A stretch of DNA of 64,000 bases from Pseudomonas sp. Marseille-Q3773 (GCF_916618955.1 NZ_OU745390.1:620001-684000), one strand, 5' to 3'; counted from the first letter of the stretch, positions 40,584 to 50,468 are shown. Made by a program: numbers and translations. Notes: generated from the letters alone by a model not told the origin.

Positions 40584-41291
40584 ATGGCCCAATCGGAAAC
40601 CGTTGAACGCATTCTCGATGCTGCCGAGCAGCTGTTCGCGGAAAGGGGGTTCGCCGAAACCTCGTTGCGGCTGATTACCAGCAAGGCCGGGGTCAACCTG
40701 GCGGCGGTCAACTATCACTTCGGCTCCAAGAAGGCGCTGATCCAGGCGGTATTCTCGCGCTTTCTCGGGCCATTCTGCGCCAGCCTCGAGCGTGAGCTGG
40801 AGCGGCGTCAGGCCAGGCCGGAGCACAAGCCCAGCCTCGAGGAACTGCTGGAAATGCTGGTGGAGCAGGCCCTGGCCGTGCAGCCACGCAGCAACAACGA
40901 CCTGTCGATCTTCATGCGCCTGCTGGGCCTGGCTTTCAGCCAGAGCCAGGGCCACCTGCGGCGGTACCTGGAAGACATGTACGGCAAGGTGTTTCGCCGC
41001 TACATGCTGCTGGTCAACGAAGCTGCGCCGCGCATTCCGCCACTCGAGCTGTTCTGGCGCGTGCACTTCATGCTCGGTGCCGCAGCCTTCAGCATGTCCG
41101 GTATCAAGGCCCTGCGGGCGATCGCCGAGACCGACTTCGGTATCAACACCTCGATCGAGCAGGTAATGCGCCTGATGGTGCCATTCCTCGCTGCAGGCAT
41201 GCGTGCCGACAGTGGCGTCACCGACGCGGCCATGGCCGCCGCCCAGTTGCGCCCGCGCAGCAAGAGCGGTAGCGTCACTGCCAAGGTCTGA
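40584..41291 (+). CDS. psrA: TetR-family fatty-acid-responsive regulator PsrA
   Basis: The 235-residue protein has an N-terminal TetR helix-turn-helix (about 8-55, LRLITSKAGVNLAAVNYHFGSKKAL) and a C-terminal ligand domain. PsrA in pseudomonads senses long-chain fatty acids, represses itself and fadBA, and activates rpoS. Two PsrA palindromes lie over its own promoter and fadBA lies 6.5 kb away, supporting the name. ATG 40584 is chosen; upstream in-frame codons precede the promoter and operators. Confidence 0.92.
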   Translation: MAQSETVERILDAAEQLFAERGFAETSLRLITSKAGVNLAAVNYHFGSKKALIQAVFSRFLGPFCASLERELERRQARPEHKPSLEELLEMLVEQALAVQPRSNNDLSIFMRLLGLAFSQSQGHLRRYLEDMYGKVFRRYMLLVNEAAPRIPPLELFWRVHFMLGAAAFSMSGIKALRAIAETDFGINTSIEQVMRLMVPFLAAGMRADSGVTDAAMAAAQLRPRSKSGSVTAKV

Positions 41292-41331
41292 AGGCTGGGC
41301 GGGGCAGGGCGCTTCGGCTAAGCTAGCGCCC

Positions 41332-41856
41332 ATGTCCGATCTTGATCTGTTGCACATTTCCCTTGCCGACCAGCGCCTGTATGGCTTCGCCCGTGGCCAG
41401 CTGTGCCTGCGCCTGCCGGTTTCCACGGCGCGCAACGGTGCGGGTGAGCACAATGGTTCGGGTTGCACGCCGTGTGGCTTGCACCAGGTGCGGGCGAAGA
41501 TCGGTGCAGGCCTGCCGCTGAATGCGGTCTTGGCCGGGCGGCGCTGGACCGGCGAGGTGTGGTCGCCGGCCCTGCAGGCGCAGTATCCCGGCCGGGACTG
41601 GATCCTCACCCGCATCCTCTGGCTCAGCGGCTGCGAACCGGGGGTCAACCGCCTTGGTGCGGTCGATACCTTCCGCCGCTATATCTACCTGCACGGCACC
41701 CCGGATACGGAACCCATGGGCGTAGCGCTGTCCCATGGCTGCATACGCCTGCGCAACACCGATTTGCTCAGCCTGTTCGAACGGGTGCCGGCGCATTGCC
41801 TGGTGCGTATCGAGCAGGCCGCTTGCCCCCAGTGGGCTTCTCTCAGTCTTCAATGA
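41332..41856 (+). CDS. L,D-transpeptidase (YkuD-type) without visible signal peptide
   Basis: The 174-residue protein has the ErfK/YbiS/YkuD catalytic fold with YLHGTPDTEPMG and the nucleophile motif SHGCIRLRN near residue 140. These enzymes form or cleave 3-3 or lipoprotein peptidoglycan links in the periplasm. From ATG 41332 the first residues (MSDLDLLHISLADQRL) run straight into the domain and show no signal peptide. Upstream in-frame sequence offers none either. It lies 10 bases before nagZ and is likely in one operon with it. Confidence 0.82.
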   Translation: MSDLDLLHISLADQRLYGFARGQLCLRLPVSTARNGAGEHNGSGCTPCGLHQVRAKIGAGLPLNAVLAGRRWTGEVWSPALQAQYPGRDWILTRILWLSGCEPGVNRLGAVDTFRRYIYLHGTPDTEPMGVALSHGCIRLRNTDLLSLFERVPAHCLVRIEQAACPQWASLSLQ

Positions 41857-41866
41857 AGGATTACCC

Positions 41867-42877
41867 ATGACTGTCAGCCTGCAAGGCTCCTTGATGGTGG
41901 ATATCGCCGGTAAATGGCTGACCGCCGAAGACCGCCACCTGCTGCGCCAGCCTGAAGTGGCCGGCCTGATCATCTTTGCCCGTAACATCGACAGCCCGCG
42001 CCAGGTGCGTGAGCTATGCGCCTCGATTCGTGCCATCCGCCCCGACCTGATCCTGGCGGTGGACCAGGAAGGCGGGCGTGTGCAGCGCCTGCGCCAGGGT
42101 TTTGTGCGCCTGCCGGCCATGCGGGCGCTGGCTGACAACGACAACGCCGAATACCTGGCCGAGCAGTGCGGTTGGTTGATGGCGACCGAGGTGCTGGCGG
42201 TTGGCCTGGACCTCAGCTTTGCCCCAGTGCTCGACCTTGACCACCAGCGCAGTGCGGTGGTCGGCAGCCGCGCCTTCGAGGGTGACCCGCTGCGTGCCAC
42301 GCAGCTGGCCGGGGCGTTCATCCGCGGCATGAACGCGGCGGGCATGGCGGCGTGTGGCAAACATTTCCCGGGTCATGGCTGGGCCGAGGCGGACTCGCAT
42401 GTGGCGATTCCTACCGACGAGCGCAGCCTCGAGCAATTGCGCCAAGCTGACCTGGTGCCGTTCTCCCGCTTGAGCGGGCAGCTGGCGGCAGTGATGCCGG
42501 CGCATGTCATTTACCCGCAGGTCGACAACCAGCCGGCCGGCTTCTCGCGGCGCTGGCTGCAAGACATCTTGCGTGGCGAGCTGGGCTTTGACGGAGTGAT
42601 CTTCAGTGATGACCTGTCGATGGCCGGTGCGCATGTGGTCGGCGACGCGGCCAGCCGGATCGAGGCGGCCTTGACTGCGGGCTGCGACATGGGGCTGGTG
42701 TGTAACGACCGAGCGGCGGCAGAGCTGGCGCTAAGTGCGGCCCAGCGGATGAAGGTCAAGCCCTCGCCGCGGATTGCGCGGATGCGCGGGCGTGGCTTTG
42801 CGCGCACCGACTATCGCCAGCAGCCTCGGTGGCTGGAGGCGTTGGGGGCATTGAAGGAAGCGCAGTTGGTCGACTGA
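41867..42877 (+). CDS. nagZ: Beta-N-acetylglucosaminidase NagZ
   Basis: NagZ removes GlcNAc from anhydro-muropeptides in the cytoplasm during peptidoglycan recycling, and so affects AmpC induction. The 336-residue product is a GH3 enzyme with the NagZ motif KHFPGHG (His of the catalytic dyad) near 168 and the nucleophile Asp in FSDDLSMAGA near 248. The frame is open upstream, but ATG 41867 follows AAGGA and gives the family N-terminus. It sits with the L,D-transpeptidase gene, a fitting cell-wall context. Confidence 0.93.
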   Translation: MTVSLQGSLMVDIAGKWLTAEDRHLLRQPEVAGLIIFARNIDSPRQVRELCASIRAIRPDLILAVDQEGGRVQRLRQGFVRLPAMRALADNDNAEYLAEQCGWLMATEVLAVGLDLSFAPVLDLDHQRSAVVGSRAFEGDPLRATQLAGAFIRGMNAAGMAACGKHFPGHGWAEADSHVAIPTDERSLEQLRQADLVPFSRLSGQLAAVMPAHVIYPQVDNQPAGFSRRWLQDILRGELGFDGVIFSDDLSMAGAHVVGDAASRIEAALTAGCDMGLVCNDRAAAELALSAAQRMKVKPSPRIARMRGRGFARTDYRQQPRWLEALGALKEAQLVD

Positions 42878-42882
42878 CCGCG

Positions 42883-42924
42883 TCGGCCTCTTCGCGGGCG
42901 TGCCCGCGAAGAGGCCGGTACAGG
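42883..42924. repeat. REP element
   Basis: GGCCTCTTCGCGGGC and GCCCGCGAAGAGGCCGG form a perfect hairpin between the convergent nagZ and helicase genes. Confidence 0.85.
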
Positions 42925-42941
42925 CAGTGAAGGAATCTGGG

Positions 42942-45900
42942 CTAGCGCCCGCGCTTCCCGGGCAGCGGCGCAAACAGCGCTTCGATCTCTTCATCGCCCA
43001 GGCGCCATTGCCCGGCCTGCCCGCCATCCAGAAGGCTCGCTGCCAGCGCAGCTTTTTCCTGCTGCAGCAGCTGAATCTTCTCTTCCACCGTGCCCCGGGT
43101 GATCAGCTTGAACACGAACACTGGCTTGTCCTGGCCGATGCGATAGGCGCGATCGGTCGCCTGGTTTTCGCTGGCCGGGTTCCACCAGGGGTCGAAGTGG
43201 ATCACCGTGTCGGCCGCCGTCAGGTTCAGTCCCACGCCGCCTGCTTTAAGGCTGATCAGGAACACTTCGCTGTCACCCTGCTGGAATTGCTGCACCGGCG
43301 TGCGCCGGTCGCGGGTATCGCCGGTCAGCAGGCTGTAGCGAATCTTGCGTTTGTCCAGCTCTTCCTCGATCAATGCCAGCATCGAGGTGAATTGCGAAAA
43401 CAGCAGCACCCGGCGCCCTTCGCTGAGCAGTTCTTCGAGCATTTCCAGCAGCGCACCCAGCTTGCCCTTGTCCGCCTGGTTGCCCTTGCTTTCCACCCCT
43501 TTGACCAGGCGCAGGTCGCAACATACCTGGCGCAGCTTGAGCAGGGCGTCGAGGATGACGATCTGGCTGCGGGCGGCCCCATTGCGGGCGATTTCGTCGC
43601 GGACCTTCTGGTCCATGGCCACCCGCACGGCCTCGTAGGTGTCACGCTGGGCATCGCTGAGCTCGACCCAGTGCACCATCTCGGTCTTGGCAGGCAGTTC
43701 GGTAGCCACCTGTTCCTTGGTGCGGCGCAGCAGGAATGGGCGGATGCGGTTGGCCAGGTGGGCCATGCGCTCGCTGTCGCCGTGGCGCTCGATCGGGGCG
43801 CGGTAGTCCTGGTTGAAGCGCTTCAGGTCGCCCAGCCAGCCCGGCATGAGGAAGTGGAACAGCGACCACAGCTCGCCGAGGTTGTTCTCCATCGGCGTGC
43901 CGGTCAGGCACAGGCGCTGCCCGGCCTGCAGTTCGCAGACGGCAAGGGCGGCCTTGCTGGTGCTGCTCTTGATGTTCTGCGCCTCGTCCAGCACCAGCAC
44001 GTGCCAGGTCCGGGTGCGCAGGTGTTCGAGGTCGCGGGGTACCAGGGCATAGGTGGTCAGCACCAGGTCATGATCGTGCAGGTTGGCGAAATGCTTGCTG
44101 CGCCCGGGCCCGTGCAGGGCTAAGACCCGCAGGCCGGGGGCGAAGCGTTGAGCTTCGTCGAGCCAGTTCGGGATCAGGCTGGTGGGCATGACGGCCAGCG
44201 CTGGTGCGCTCAGGCGCCCGGACTCCTTTTCCAGCAGCAGGTGGGCCAGGGTCTGCAAGGTCTTGCCCAGGCCCATGTCGTCGCCCAGGATGCCGCCGGT
44301 GCCCATTTCCCGCAGCGCCTGCAGCCAGTTCAGGCCCTGTTGCTGGTAGGGCCGCAGGCTGGCTTGCAGGCCGGCCGGCGCTGGCGCCTGCAGGTCGCGG
44401 GCATCGCGCAGGCGGCGGCCGAGATCTCGCACATGCTCGCCGCCTTCCCAGTGCAGCGGCAGGCCTTCGATTTCGTTCAGGCGCGCGGCGTCGGCGCGGT
44501 CCAGGCGCAGCGATGGGCCCGCGGCATGGTCGTTCAGGTAGAGTTCGCCCAGGGTGCCCATGACCGCCTTGATCCGGCCGTACGGCAGGGCGACGCGCAA
44601 GGCCGGGGCGTCGAGGCCCCCGCGGTTGAGGTCGAGCAGCAGGTGTTCGTCGTCGCTGCGCCGGGCCAGTTCGCTGGGGCGCAGCAGTTCCGGGTTGCTG
44701 CGCAGCAGTTGCAGCACGATCGGCAACAGGCTGTGGCGCTGGCCATCGACCACGATGCCCAGCTCCAGGTCGAACCATTCATGGCCGGGTGCTTCGTCGA
44801 TGCTGGCGTACCAGTCGTCCACTTCCTGGAGATTGAAGGCGAAGTCACGGTGGATGTCGATGTGCCAACCGGCTTCGCGCAGGCGCGGCAGGCCCTCGCG
44901 GGCAAACTGCAGCCAGGCTTCGTCATCGGGCAGTTGGAGCATTTCGCCGGCGCTGTCAGGCAGTGCCTTGCTCTGCCGGGTGGCGGCCTTGAAACCGAGG
45001 TCGCGCAGCACCTTGCGCAGTGCCTGCTCGGCCTGGGGTTGGCGGCGGATGCGCTGGCAGGTGTCGCCGACCAGGCGGGTCAGCGGCTTGTCATCGCTGC
45101 CGCTGGCACGCAGGCCGTCGTAGTCGAAGGCCAGCGCGGCACGGTGTTGCATCTGCCGTTGCATGCGGCCGGTCTTGGGCATGTAGGCGCTGAATTCGAG
45201 GCTGCCCAGGGTGAGGTGCGGCCTGGGCTGCAGGTCGTCAATGAGTTGTTCGTCCAGCGTGGTCGGCGTAGGCAGTTGGTGGTTCAAGGCGTTGAGCTTG
45301 TGGCTGAGGGGCACGACAAGATGTTCCGGAACGTCAGGAGCGATGGTCAGTTGCAGGGCAATATGCGGATCGAGGCTGTGCTCGAGCTTGCCCACCACAC
45401 TGCCGGTGAAGTTGAAATAGTAAAGTGGCAGCAGCGCAATCACGCAGTTCAGTGGCGTTTCGCCGTGGTACCAGATGCCTCGATAGTGGCCATTGTCCAG
45501 CCGTACCCAGCGGAACTCGGCCGCAAGTGCAGGGCCCTCGCGCAGCAGGGGCTTGTTTTCGTCAAAGAGCATGCGGCCGGTATCCAGGGCGCGCTGGAAC
45601 AGCTCTCCGCCTTCCCGGCCTTTGAGCTGGTAGCCGCGGTCCTGGCTGCCGGCCTGATTGAGTGCTGAAAGCAGGCGCAAGATGCGGATATCGTCTTCCT
45701 TGACGAAGCGCGGGGGTTCGTAAAGGAAATCGTAGAGTGACTGCACACGGCTATAGCGCAGCCCCTGGTCTTCGCGTGTGCCTTTGCGCACCCGCAGCGC
45801 GCAGCCGGGCTCGTCGGTCAGCATGAGTTGGTAGCAAACCATGCGCCCGCGTTTGTCCTGGGTTTCGGCAGGCTCCTGCGCAGGCTGTTCGAGACCTTTC

Positions 45901-46250
45901 AGCCAGCGCTGCAGGTTGGCCGGCAGTGCGTCACCGTCACTTCTCGCCGTAGCCTGTTGTTCGCCCAGGACCAACAGCGCGGCGGCGCAATGCTTGCAGT
46001 TGTGCCCGACGGGGCAACTGCACTGGCCGCGTACATGGCAGCGGCCAGCCAAGGCGGTGAGGGTGATCTTCTGCCGATAAGTGCTGCCCTCGCTGCCACG
46101 ACAGCTGGCTTCGATGAGCGCGCCGCTGCAGTAGTCGATCTTTACCCGCTCTTCCCGGGCATAACGCTCGCCGCGCTGCAGGACCGGGCCGGTGAACGAC
46201 TGGGTCCAGTTCGGGTACTCGCGCAGCAACTGGAGAGCGTCACGGCTCAT
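42942..46250 (-). CDS. SWIM-SNF2 family ATPase/helicase
   Basis: The 1102-residue protein has an N-terminal SWIM zinc finger (about 76-90, with CSCPVGHNCKHC), a long middle region, and a C-terminal Snf2-type motor. Motor motifs are DDMGLGKTLQT (motif I, about 658), VLDEAQNIKSS (motif II), SLKAGGVGLNLTAAD and DRAYRIGQDKPV (motif VI). Such proteins remodel DNA-bound proteins or RNA polymerase, but the partner is unknown. The SWIM finger may bind DNA. It follows the csiV-like gene by 4 bases, so mfd, csiV and this gene probably form one operon. Confidence 0.88.
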   Translation of the reverse strand: MSRDALQLLREYPNWTQSFTGPVLQRGERYAREERVKIDYCSGALIEASCRGSEGSTYRQKITLTALAGRCHVRGQCSCPVGHNCKHCAAALLVLGEQQATARSDGDALPANLQRWLKGLEQPAQEPAETQDKRGRMVCYQLMLTDEPGCALRVRKGTREDQGLRYSRVQSLYDFLYEPPRFVKEDDIRILRLLSALNQAGSQDRGYQLKGREGGELFQRALDTGRMLFDENKPLLREGPALAAEFRWVRLDNGHYRGIWYHGETPLNCVIALLPLYYFNFTGSVVGKLEHSLDPHIALQLTIAPDVPEHLVVPLSHKLNALNHQLPTPTTLDEQLIDDLQPRPHLTLGSLEFSAYMPKTGRMQRQMQHRAALAFDYDGLRASGSDDKPLTRLVGDTCQRIRRQPQAEQALRKVLRDLGFKAATRQSKALPDSAGEMLQLPDDEAWLQFAREGLPRLREAGWHIDIHRDFAFNLQEVDDWYASIDEAPGHEWFDLELGIVVDGQRHSLLPIVLQLLRSNPELLRPSELARRSDDEHLLLDLNRGGLDAPALRVALPYGRIKAVMGTLGELYLNDHAAGPSLRLDRADAARLNEIEGLPLHWEGGEHVRDLGRRLRDARDLQAPAPAGLQASLRPYQQQGLNWLQALREMGTGGILGDDMGLGKTLQTLAHLLLEKESGRLSAPALAVMPTSLIPNWLDEAQRFAPGLRVLALHGPGRSKHFANLHDHDLVLTTYALVPRDLEHLRTRTWHVLVLDEAQNIKSSTSKAALAVCELQAGQRLCLTGTPMENNLGELWSLFHFLMPGWLGDLKRFNQDYRAPIERHGDSERMAHLANRIRPFLLRRTKEQVATELPAKTEMVHWVELSDAQRDTYEAVRVAMDQKVRDEIARNGAARSQIVILDALLKLRQVCCDLRLVKGVESKGNQADKGKLGALLEMLEELLSEGRRVLLFSQFTSMLALIEEELDKRKIRYSLLTGDTRDRRTPVQQFQQGDSEVFLISLKAGGVGLNLTAADTVIHFDPWWNPASENQATDRAYRIGQDKPVFVFKLITRGTVEEKIQLLQQEKAALAASLLDGGQAGQWRLGDEEIEALFAPLPGKRGR

Positions 46251-46254
46251 TGCA

Positions 46255-46827
46255 TCACTGCTCCATCATCTCCGGGTCCATCACCGGCATCTTCGGCGTA
46301 CCCGGTGGAGTCACCTTCAGCAGCAGCGCCAGGTGCCCGCCGTCAAGGAAGGTCAGTTGCCCGCCCTTGACGTTGCTGTTGCTCTGTTTGAACTGCTCGC
46401 TTTGCAGCACGCTGCCGTTGCCGTCCAGCTGGTTGACCCAGAAATTGGCCTCGACCGCGATGAAGCGGCCCTCGGCAATGCTCAGGTTGCCTTCGATGGG
46501 GAAGTGGCCGAACTGCTCGGCGCCTTCGCCCAGGGCGATACGGCTGGGTTCGCTGCCGACCCGCTGCTGCCAGGCCTTGTGCATCAGCACGGTGTAGTCG
46601 GCAGTGGCTTGCAGGCGGGTGGCTTCGTCTTCCAGCGCCAGGCGGCGCTCGGCGTCCTTTTCCAGGCGCGGGGCGCCGGCGCTCCAGTTTTCCGGGGCGA
46701 ACGGGCTGGTAAAGGCGGGCACGCTGTTCTGCCGCACCAGGATCATTTCTACCTGATACAGGCCTTCGGCGAAGGCAGCCGGGGCGAACAGCGCCAGCAG
46801 CAGGGTCAGGCAACGGATGGCACGCAT
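46255..46827 (-). CDS. CsiV-family periplasmic protein
   Basis: The 190-residue precursor has a signal peptide (1-20, ending AAFAE). The mature domain fits the CsiV family, named after a Vibrio cell-shape factor acting with peptidoglycan hydrolases. Visible blocks are YQVEMILVRQNS, the WQQRVG segment and GGHLALLLKVTPP near the end. In gammaproteobacteria the gene commonly follows mfd, as here (10-base gap). Its detailed role in pseudomonads is unknown. Confidence 0.75.
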   Translation of the reverse strand: MRAIRCLTLLLALFAPAAFAEGLYQVEMILVRQNSVPAFTSPFAPENWSAGAPRLEKDAERRLALEDEATRLQATADYTVLMHKAWQQRVGSEPSRIALGEGAEQFGHFPIEGNLSIAEGRFIAVEANFWVNQLDGNGSVLQSEQFKQSNSNVKGGQLTFLDGGHLALLLKVTPPGTPKMPVMDPEMMEQ

Positions 46828-46836
46828 GGGTCTTCC

Positions 46837-49800
46837 TTAAGCAGGCTGTGGGGTCAGGCGCTCGAACAGCGCCTCCAGGGTATTGAAGCGTTCGTCGGGG
46901 CGTTCCATCGGTACCAGGAAGCGGAACTGGGTGGCGCCTTCGAACTTGTAGCGTTTGGGCTGGCCCTGGATCAGCTTGATCAGGGTCAGCGGGTCGACCG
47001 GCGTCTCGGCCTCGAACTCGATCTTGCCGCCATTGGGGCCGGCGTCGACTTTCTTGATGCCGAGCTTTTCCGCCTGCAGCTTGAGCGAGGTCAGGCGCAT
47101 GAGGTTCTTGGTCGGCTCGGGCAGCAGGCCGAAGCGGTCGATCATTTCCACCTGCAGGTCCTTGAGGCCTTCTTCGTCGGCGGCCGAGGCGATGCGCTTG
47201 TACAGGATCAGCCGCGCGTGCACGTCGGGCAGGTAGTCCTCGGGGATCAGGGCCGGCAGGCGCAGGTTGATTTCCGGGCCACCGCCCAGCGGCTGCTCCA
47301 GGTTGGGCTGGGTACCCTTGCGGATCGCCTTGACCGCGCGCTCGAGCATTTCCATGTACAGGGTGAAGCCCACCGCCTGGATCTGCCCACTCTGGCCTTC
47401 GCCCAGCAGCTCGCCGGCACCGCGGATCTCCAGGTCGTTGGTGGCCAGCACGAAGCCGGCACCGAGGTCCTGGGTGTTGGCAATCGCCTCCAGGCGTTTC
47501 TCGGCGTCGGCGCTGACCTTCTGCCGGGTGGGGGTCAGCAGGTAGGCGTAGGCCTGGTGGTGGCTACGGCCAACCCGGCCGCGCAGCTGGTGCAGCTGGG
47601 CCAGGCCGAACTTGTCGGCACGCTCGATGACGATGGTGTTGGCGCTGGGCACGTCGATGCCGGTTTCGATGATGGTCGAGGCCACCAGCACGTTGAAGCG
47701 CTTGTGGTAGAAGTCGCTCATCACCTGTTCCAGCTCGCGCTCGCGCATCTGCCCATGGCCAATGCCAATGCGCGCCTCGGGGACCAGTTCGGCAAGGTCG
47801 GCGGCGCATTTCTCGATGGTTTTCACATCGTTGTGCAGGTAGTACACCTGGCCGCCGCGCAACAGTTCACGCAGCAGCGCCTCCTTCACCGTGCTCTTGT
47901 TCTGCTCCATGACGAAGGTGCGCACCGACAGGCGGCGCGCCGGTGGCGTGGCGATGATGGACAGGTCGCGCATGCCCGCCACGGCCATGTTCAGCGTACG
48001 CGGAATCGGCGTGGCGGTGAGGGTGAGGATGTCCACCTCGCTGCGCAGGGCCTTGAGCTGTTCTTTCTGGCGCACGCCGAAGCGGTGCTCTTCGTCGATG
48101 ATGGCCAGGCCCAGGTCCTTGAAGCGCACGTCGTCCTGCAGCAGCTTGTGAGTACCGATGAGGATGTCGATCTTGCCTTCGGCGAGGTCCGCGGCGGCGG
48201 CAGCCACCTCTTTCGCCGACTTGAAGCGGCTCATCACCTCCACGGTCACCGGCCAGTCGGCGAAGCGGTCGCGGAAGCTGTTGTAGTGCTGCTGGGCGAG
48301 CAGCGTGGTTGGCACCAGCACGGCCACCTGGCGGCCACTGTGTACGGCAATGAATGCCGCGCGCATGGCCACTTCGGTCTTGCCGAAGCCGACGTCGCCG
48401 CATACCAGCCGGTCCATCGGCTTGGGCGCCAGCATGTCGGCGCGCACGGCTTCTATCGCGGCCTGCTGGTCCGGGGTTTCCTCGAACGGGAAGCCGGCGC
48501 TGAAGGTGGCATAGTCGGCGGCCGGGTCGGCAAACGCATAACCCTTGCGCGCGGCGCGGCGGGCATAGATGTCGAGCAGCTCGGCGGCGACATCGCGTAC
48601 CTGTTCGGCGGCCTTGCGCTTGGCCTTCTGCCAGGCCTCCGAGCCCAGCCGGTGCAGCGGCGCCAGTGCATCATCGCTGCCGGTGTAGCGGGCAATCAGG
48701 TGCAGGTTGGCCACGGGCACGTACAGCTTGGCGCCTTCGGCATATTCGAGGGTGAGGAATTCGGCGGCCTGGCCTTCGATTTCCAGCGTGGCCAGGCCCA
48801 GGTAGCGGCCGACGCCGTGGTCGATGTGCACCACCGGTGCGCCTTCGCGCAGTTCGGTGAGGTTCTTGATCACCGCGTCGTTGGCGGTTTCGCCGCGCTT
48901 GTCACGGCGGCGGCGCTGCATCACGCGCTGGCCGAACAGCGGGCTTTCGGCGACCAGGGCGATCGCCGGGTCGTCCAGCAGCAGGCCGTCATCCAGCGGG
49001 GCGATGGTGATTGCCAGGCGCTCGGCACCGGTGATGAAGTCGGCCCAGCCGTCGACGCTCTGCGGTCGCAGCTTCAGCCGTTCGAGCAGTTCCAGCAGTA
49101 CCTCGCGGCGGCCTGCCGATTCGGCAGTGAACAGCACGCGGCCGGGGAACTGGTCGAGGAAACTGGCCAGTTCGGCCAGCGGCTGGTTGGCCTTGGCCTC
49201 GATCGCCAGGTTGGGCAGTGCACGTGCCGGGAAACGCTCGCGGCCCACCCCGGAGTCGAGGTCTTCGGTGCTGACCACCACCCGTGGCCATTGCTTGAGC
49301 CGGGCAAAGCAGTCTTCCACCGGCAGGAACAGCTCGGCAGGCGGTAGCAGGGGCCGGCTCAGGTCGCCACGGCGGTCTTCATAGCGCCCGCGCACGTCGT
49401 TCCAGAAGTGTTCGGCAGCCTGCTCCACGCCAGGCAGCGAGAACACCTGGGTGTCGGCCGGCAGGTAATCGAACAGGGTCGAGGTTTCCTCGAAGAACAG
49501 CGGCAGGTAGTACTCGATACCGGCGGGAATGATACCGCTGGCCAGGTCCTGGAAGATCGCGCTGCGGCGGAAGTCGACGTCGAAGCGTTCGCGGAAGCGC
49601 GCCTTGAAGCGCGTCACTTCCTCTTTCTGCATCGGGAACTCTCGGGCCGGCAGCAGGCGCACCGAATCGACCTTGTCGATCGAGCGCTGGGTCTCCGGGT
49701 CGAAGGTGCGCAGGGTTTCGATCTCGTCATCGAACAGGTCGATGCGGTAGGGCAGCTTGCTGCCCATCGGGAACAGGTCGATCAGCGCCCCGCGCACGGC

Positions 49801-50286
49801 GAACTCGCCATGCTCGTAGACCGTATCGACACAGCGATAGCCGCTGGCTTCCAGGCGCGTGCGCATCTGTTCGACGTCGATGGTCTGGCCGACGTCCAGC
49901 ACCAGGCTGCTGCCCAGCAGGAAGCGGGTCGGTGCCAGGCGGTGCAGGGCAGTGGTGATGGGCACCACGAGGATGCCGTGGCTCAGCTCCGGCAGGCGGT
50001 ACAGGCTGGCGATGCGCTGGGAGATGATGTCCTGGTGCGGCGAGAACAGGTCGTAGGGCAGGGTTTCCCAGTCGGGGAACGGCAGCACCGGCAGGTCCGG
50101 GGCAAAGAAGCGGAGTTCCTGTTCCAGACGATCGGCTGCCTGGCTGTCGGCAGTCAGCAGCAGGGTGAAGCGGCCCGCGCTGCTGGCGGCCTCGGCGATG
50201 GCCAGGCTGAGGGCGGCACCGGGTAGGTTACCCCAGGTTTGTTTGCCGGCCGTGGCCGACATTTGCGGTAGGCGCAGAACTGACAC
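46837..50286 (-). CDS. mfd: Transcription-repair coupling factor Mfd
   Basis: Mfd removes RNA polymerase stalled at DNA lesions and recruits UvrA. The 1149-residue product has the UvrB-like N-terminal domains, the polymerase-interaction domain (DGAPVVHID-like region near 485-545, read here as GAPVVHIDHGVGRYLG), and the translocase with Walker A GDVGFGKTEVAMR near 635 and DEEHRFGVRQKE. The TRG and C-terminal domains follow. GTG 50286 (MSVLRLPQ) is preferred: its GGAG lies 10 bases upstream and actually overlaps the other candidate, GTG 50298. Confidence 0.95.
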   Translation of the reverse strand: MSVLRLPQMSATAGKQTWGNLPGAALSLAIAEAASSAGRFTLLLTADSQAADRLEQELRFFAPDLPVLPFPDWETLPYDLFSPHQDIISQRIASLYRLPELSHGILVVPITTALHRLAPTRFLLGSSLVLDVGQTIDVEQMRTRLEASGYRCVDTVYEHGEFAVRGALIDLFPMGSKLPYRIDLFDDEIETLRTFDPETQRSIDKVDSVRLLPAREFPMQKEEVTRFKARFRERFDVDFRRSAIFQDLASGIIPAGIEYYLPLFFEETSTLFDYLPADTQVFSLPGVEQAAEHFWNDVRGRYEDRRGDLSRPLLPPAELFLPVEDCFARLKQWPRVVVSTEDLDSGVGRERFPARALPNLAIEAKANQPLAELASFLDQFPGRVLFTAESAGRREVLLELLERLKLRPQSVDGWADFITGAERLAITIAPLDDGLLLDDPAIALVAESPLFGQRVMQRRRRDKRGETANDAVIKNLTELREGAPVVHIDHGVGRYLGLATLEIEGQAAEFLTLEYAEGAKLYVPVANLHLIARYTGSDDALAPLHRLGSEAWQKAKRKAAEQVRDVAAELLDIYARRAARKGYAFADPAADYATFSAGFPFEETPDQQAAIEAVRADMLAPKPMDRLVCGDVGFGKTEVAMRAAFIAVHSGRQVAVLVPTTLLAQQHYNSFRDRFADWPVTVEVMSRFKSAKEVAAAAADLAEGKIDILIGTHKLLQDDVRFKDLGLAIIDEEHRFGVRQKEQLKALRSEVDILTLTATPIPRTLNMAVAGMRDLSIIATPPARRLSVRTFVMEQNKSTVKEALLRELLRGGQVYYLHNDVKTIEKCAADLAELVPEARIGIGHGQMRERELEQVMSDFYHKRFNVLVASTIIETGIDVPSANTIVIERADKFGLAQLHQLRGRVGRSHHQAYAYLLTPTRQKVSADAEKRLEAIANTQDLGAGFVLATNDLEIRGAGELLGEGQSGQIQAVGFTLYMEMLERAVKAIRKGTQPNLEQPLGGGPEINLRLPALIPEDYLPDVHARLILYKRIASAADEEGLKDLQVEMIDRFGLLPEPTKNLMRLTSLKLQAEKLGIKKVDAGPNGGKIEFEAETPVDPLTLIKLIQGQPKRYKFEGATQFRFLVPMERPDERFNTLEALFERLTPQPA

Positions 50287-50400
50287 GGGAGATTGCACTC
50301 CAAGCGTTGCGGCAAAGAGATCGATTGTACCGGTGACGGTGCCGGCTGTCAGGCTCGAAAGGGCGTGAACGCTGGCTTGCGTGACCGCGACAGGCGCTCA

Positions 50401-50429
50401 TTGCCGGTTACGCGTTGGGGCGTCATAAT
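50401..50429 (+). promoter_or_regulatory. Sigma-70 promoter of gap
   Basis: TTGCCG (50401-50406) and CATAAT (50424-50429) are 17 bases apart. Transcription would start near 50436, about 33 bases before the GTG start. Confidence 0.65.
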
Positions 50430-50468
50430 GTAGCCCCTTTTTTCTGTCCCTACATGTGGAAGGTTCCC

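Noticed and set aside
46192..49347. A 1051-codon open frame on the + strand opposite mfd and the csiV-like gene
   Set aside because: It mirrors the codon positions of mfd on the other strand, is rich in Gln, His, Ala and Gly and has no domain. Such long shadows are usual in GC-rich genomes.
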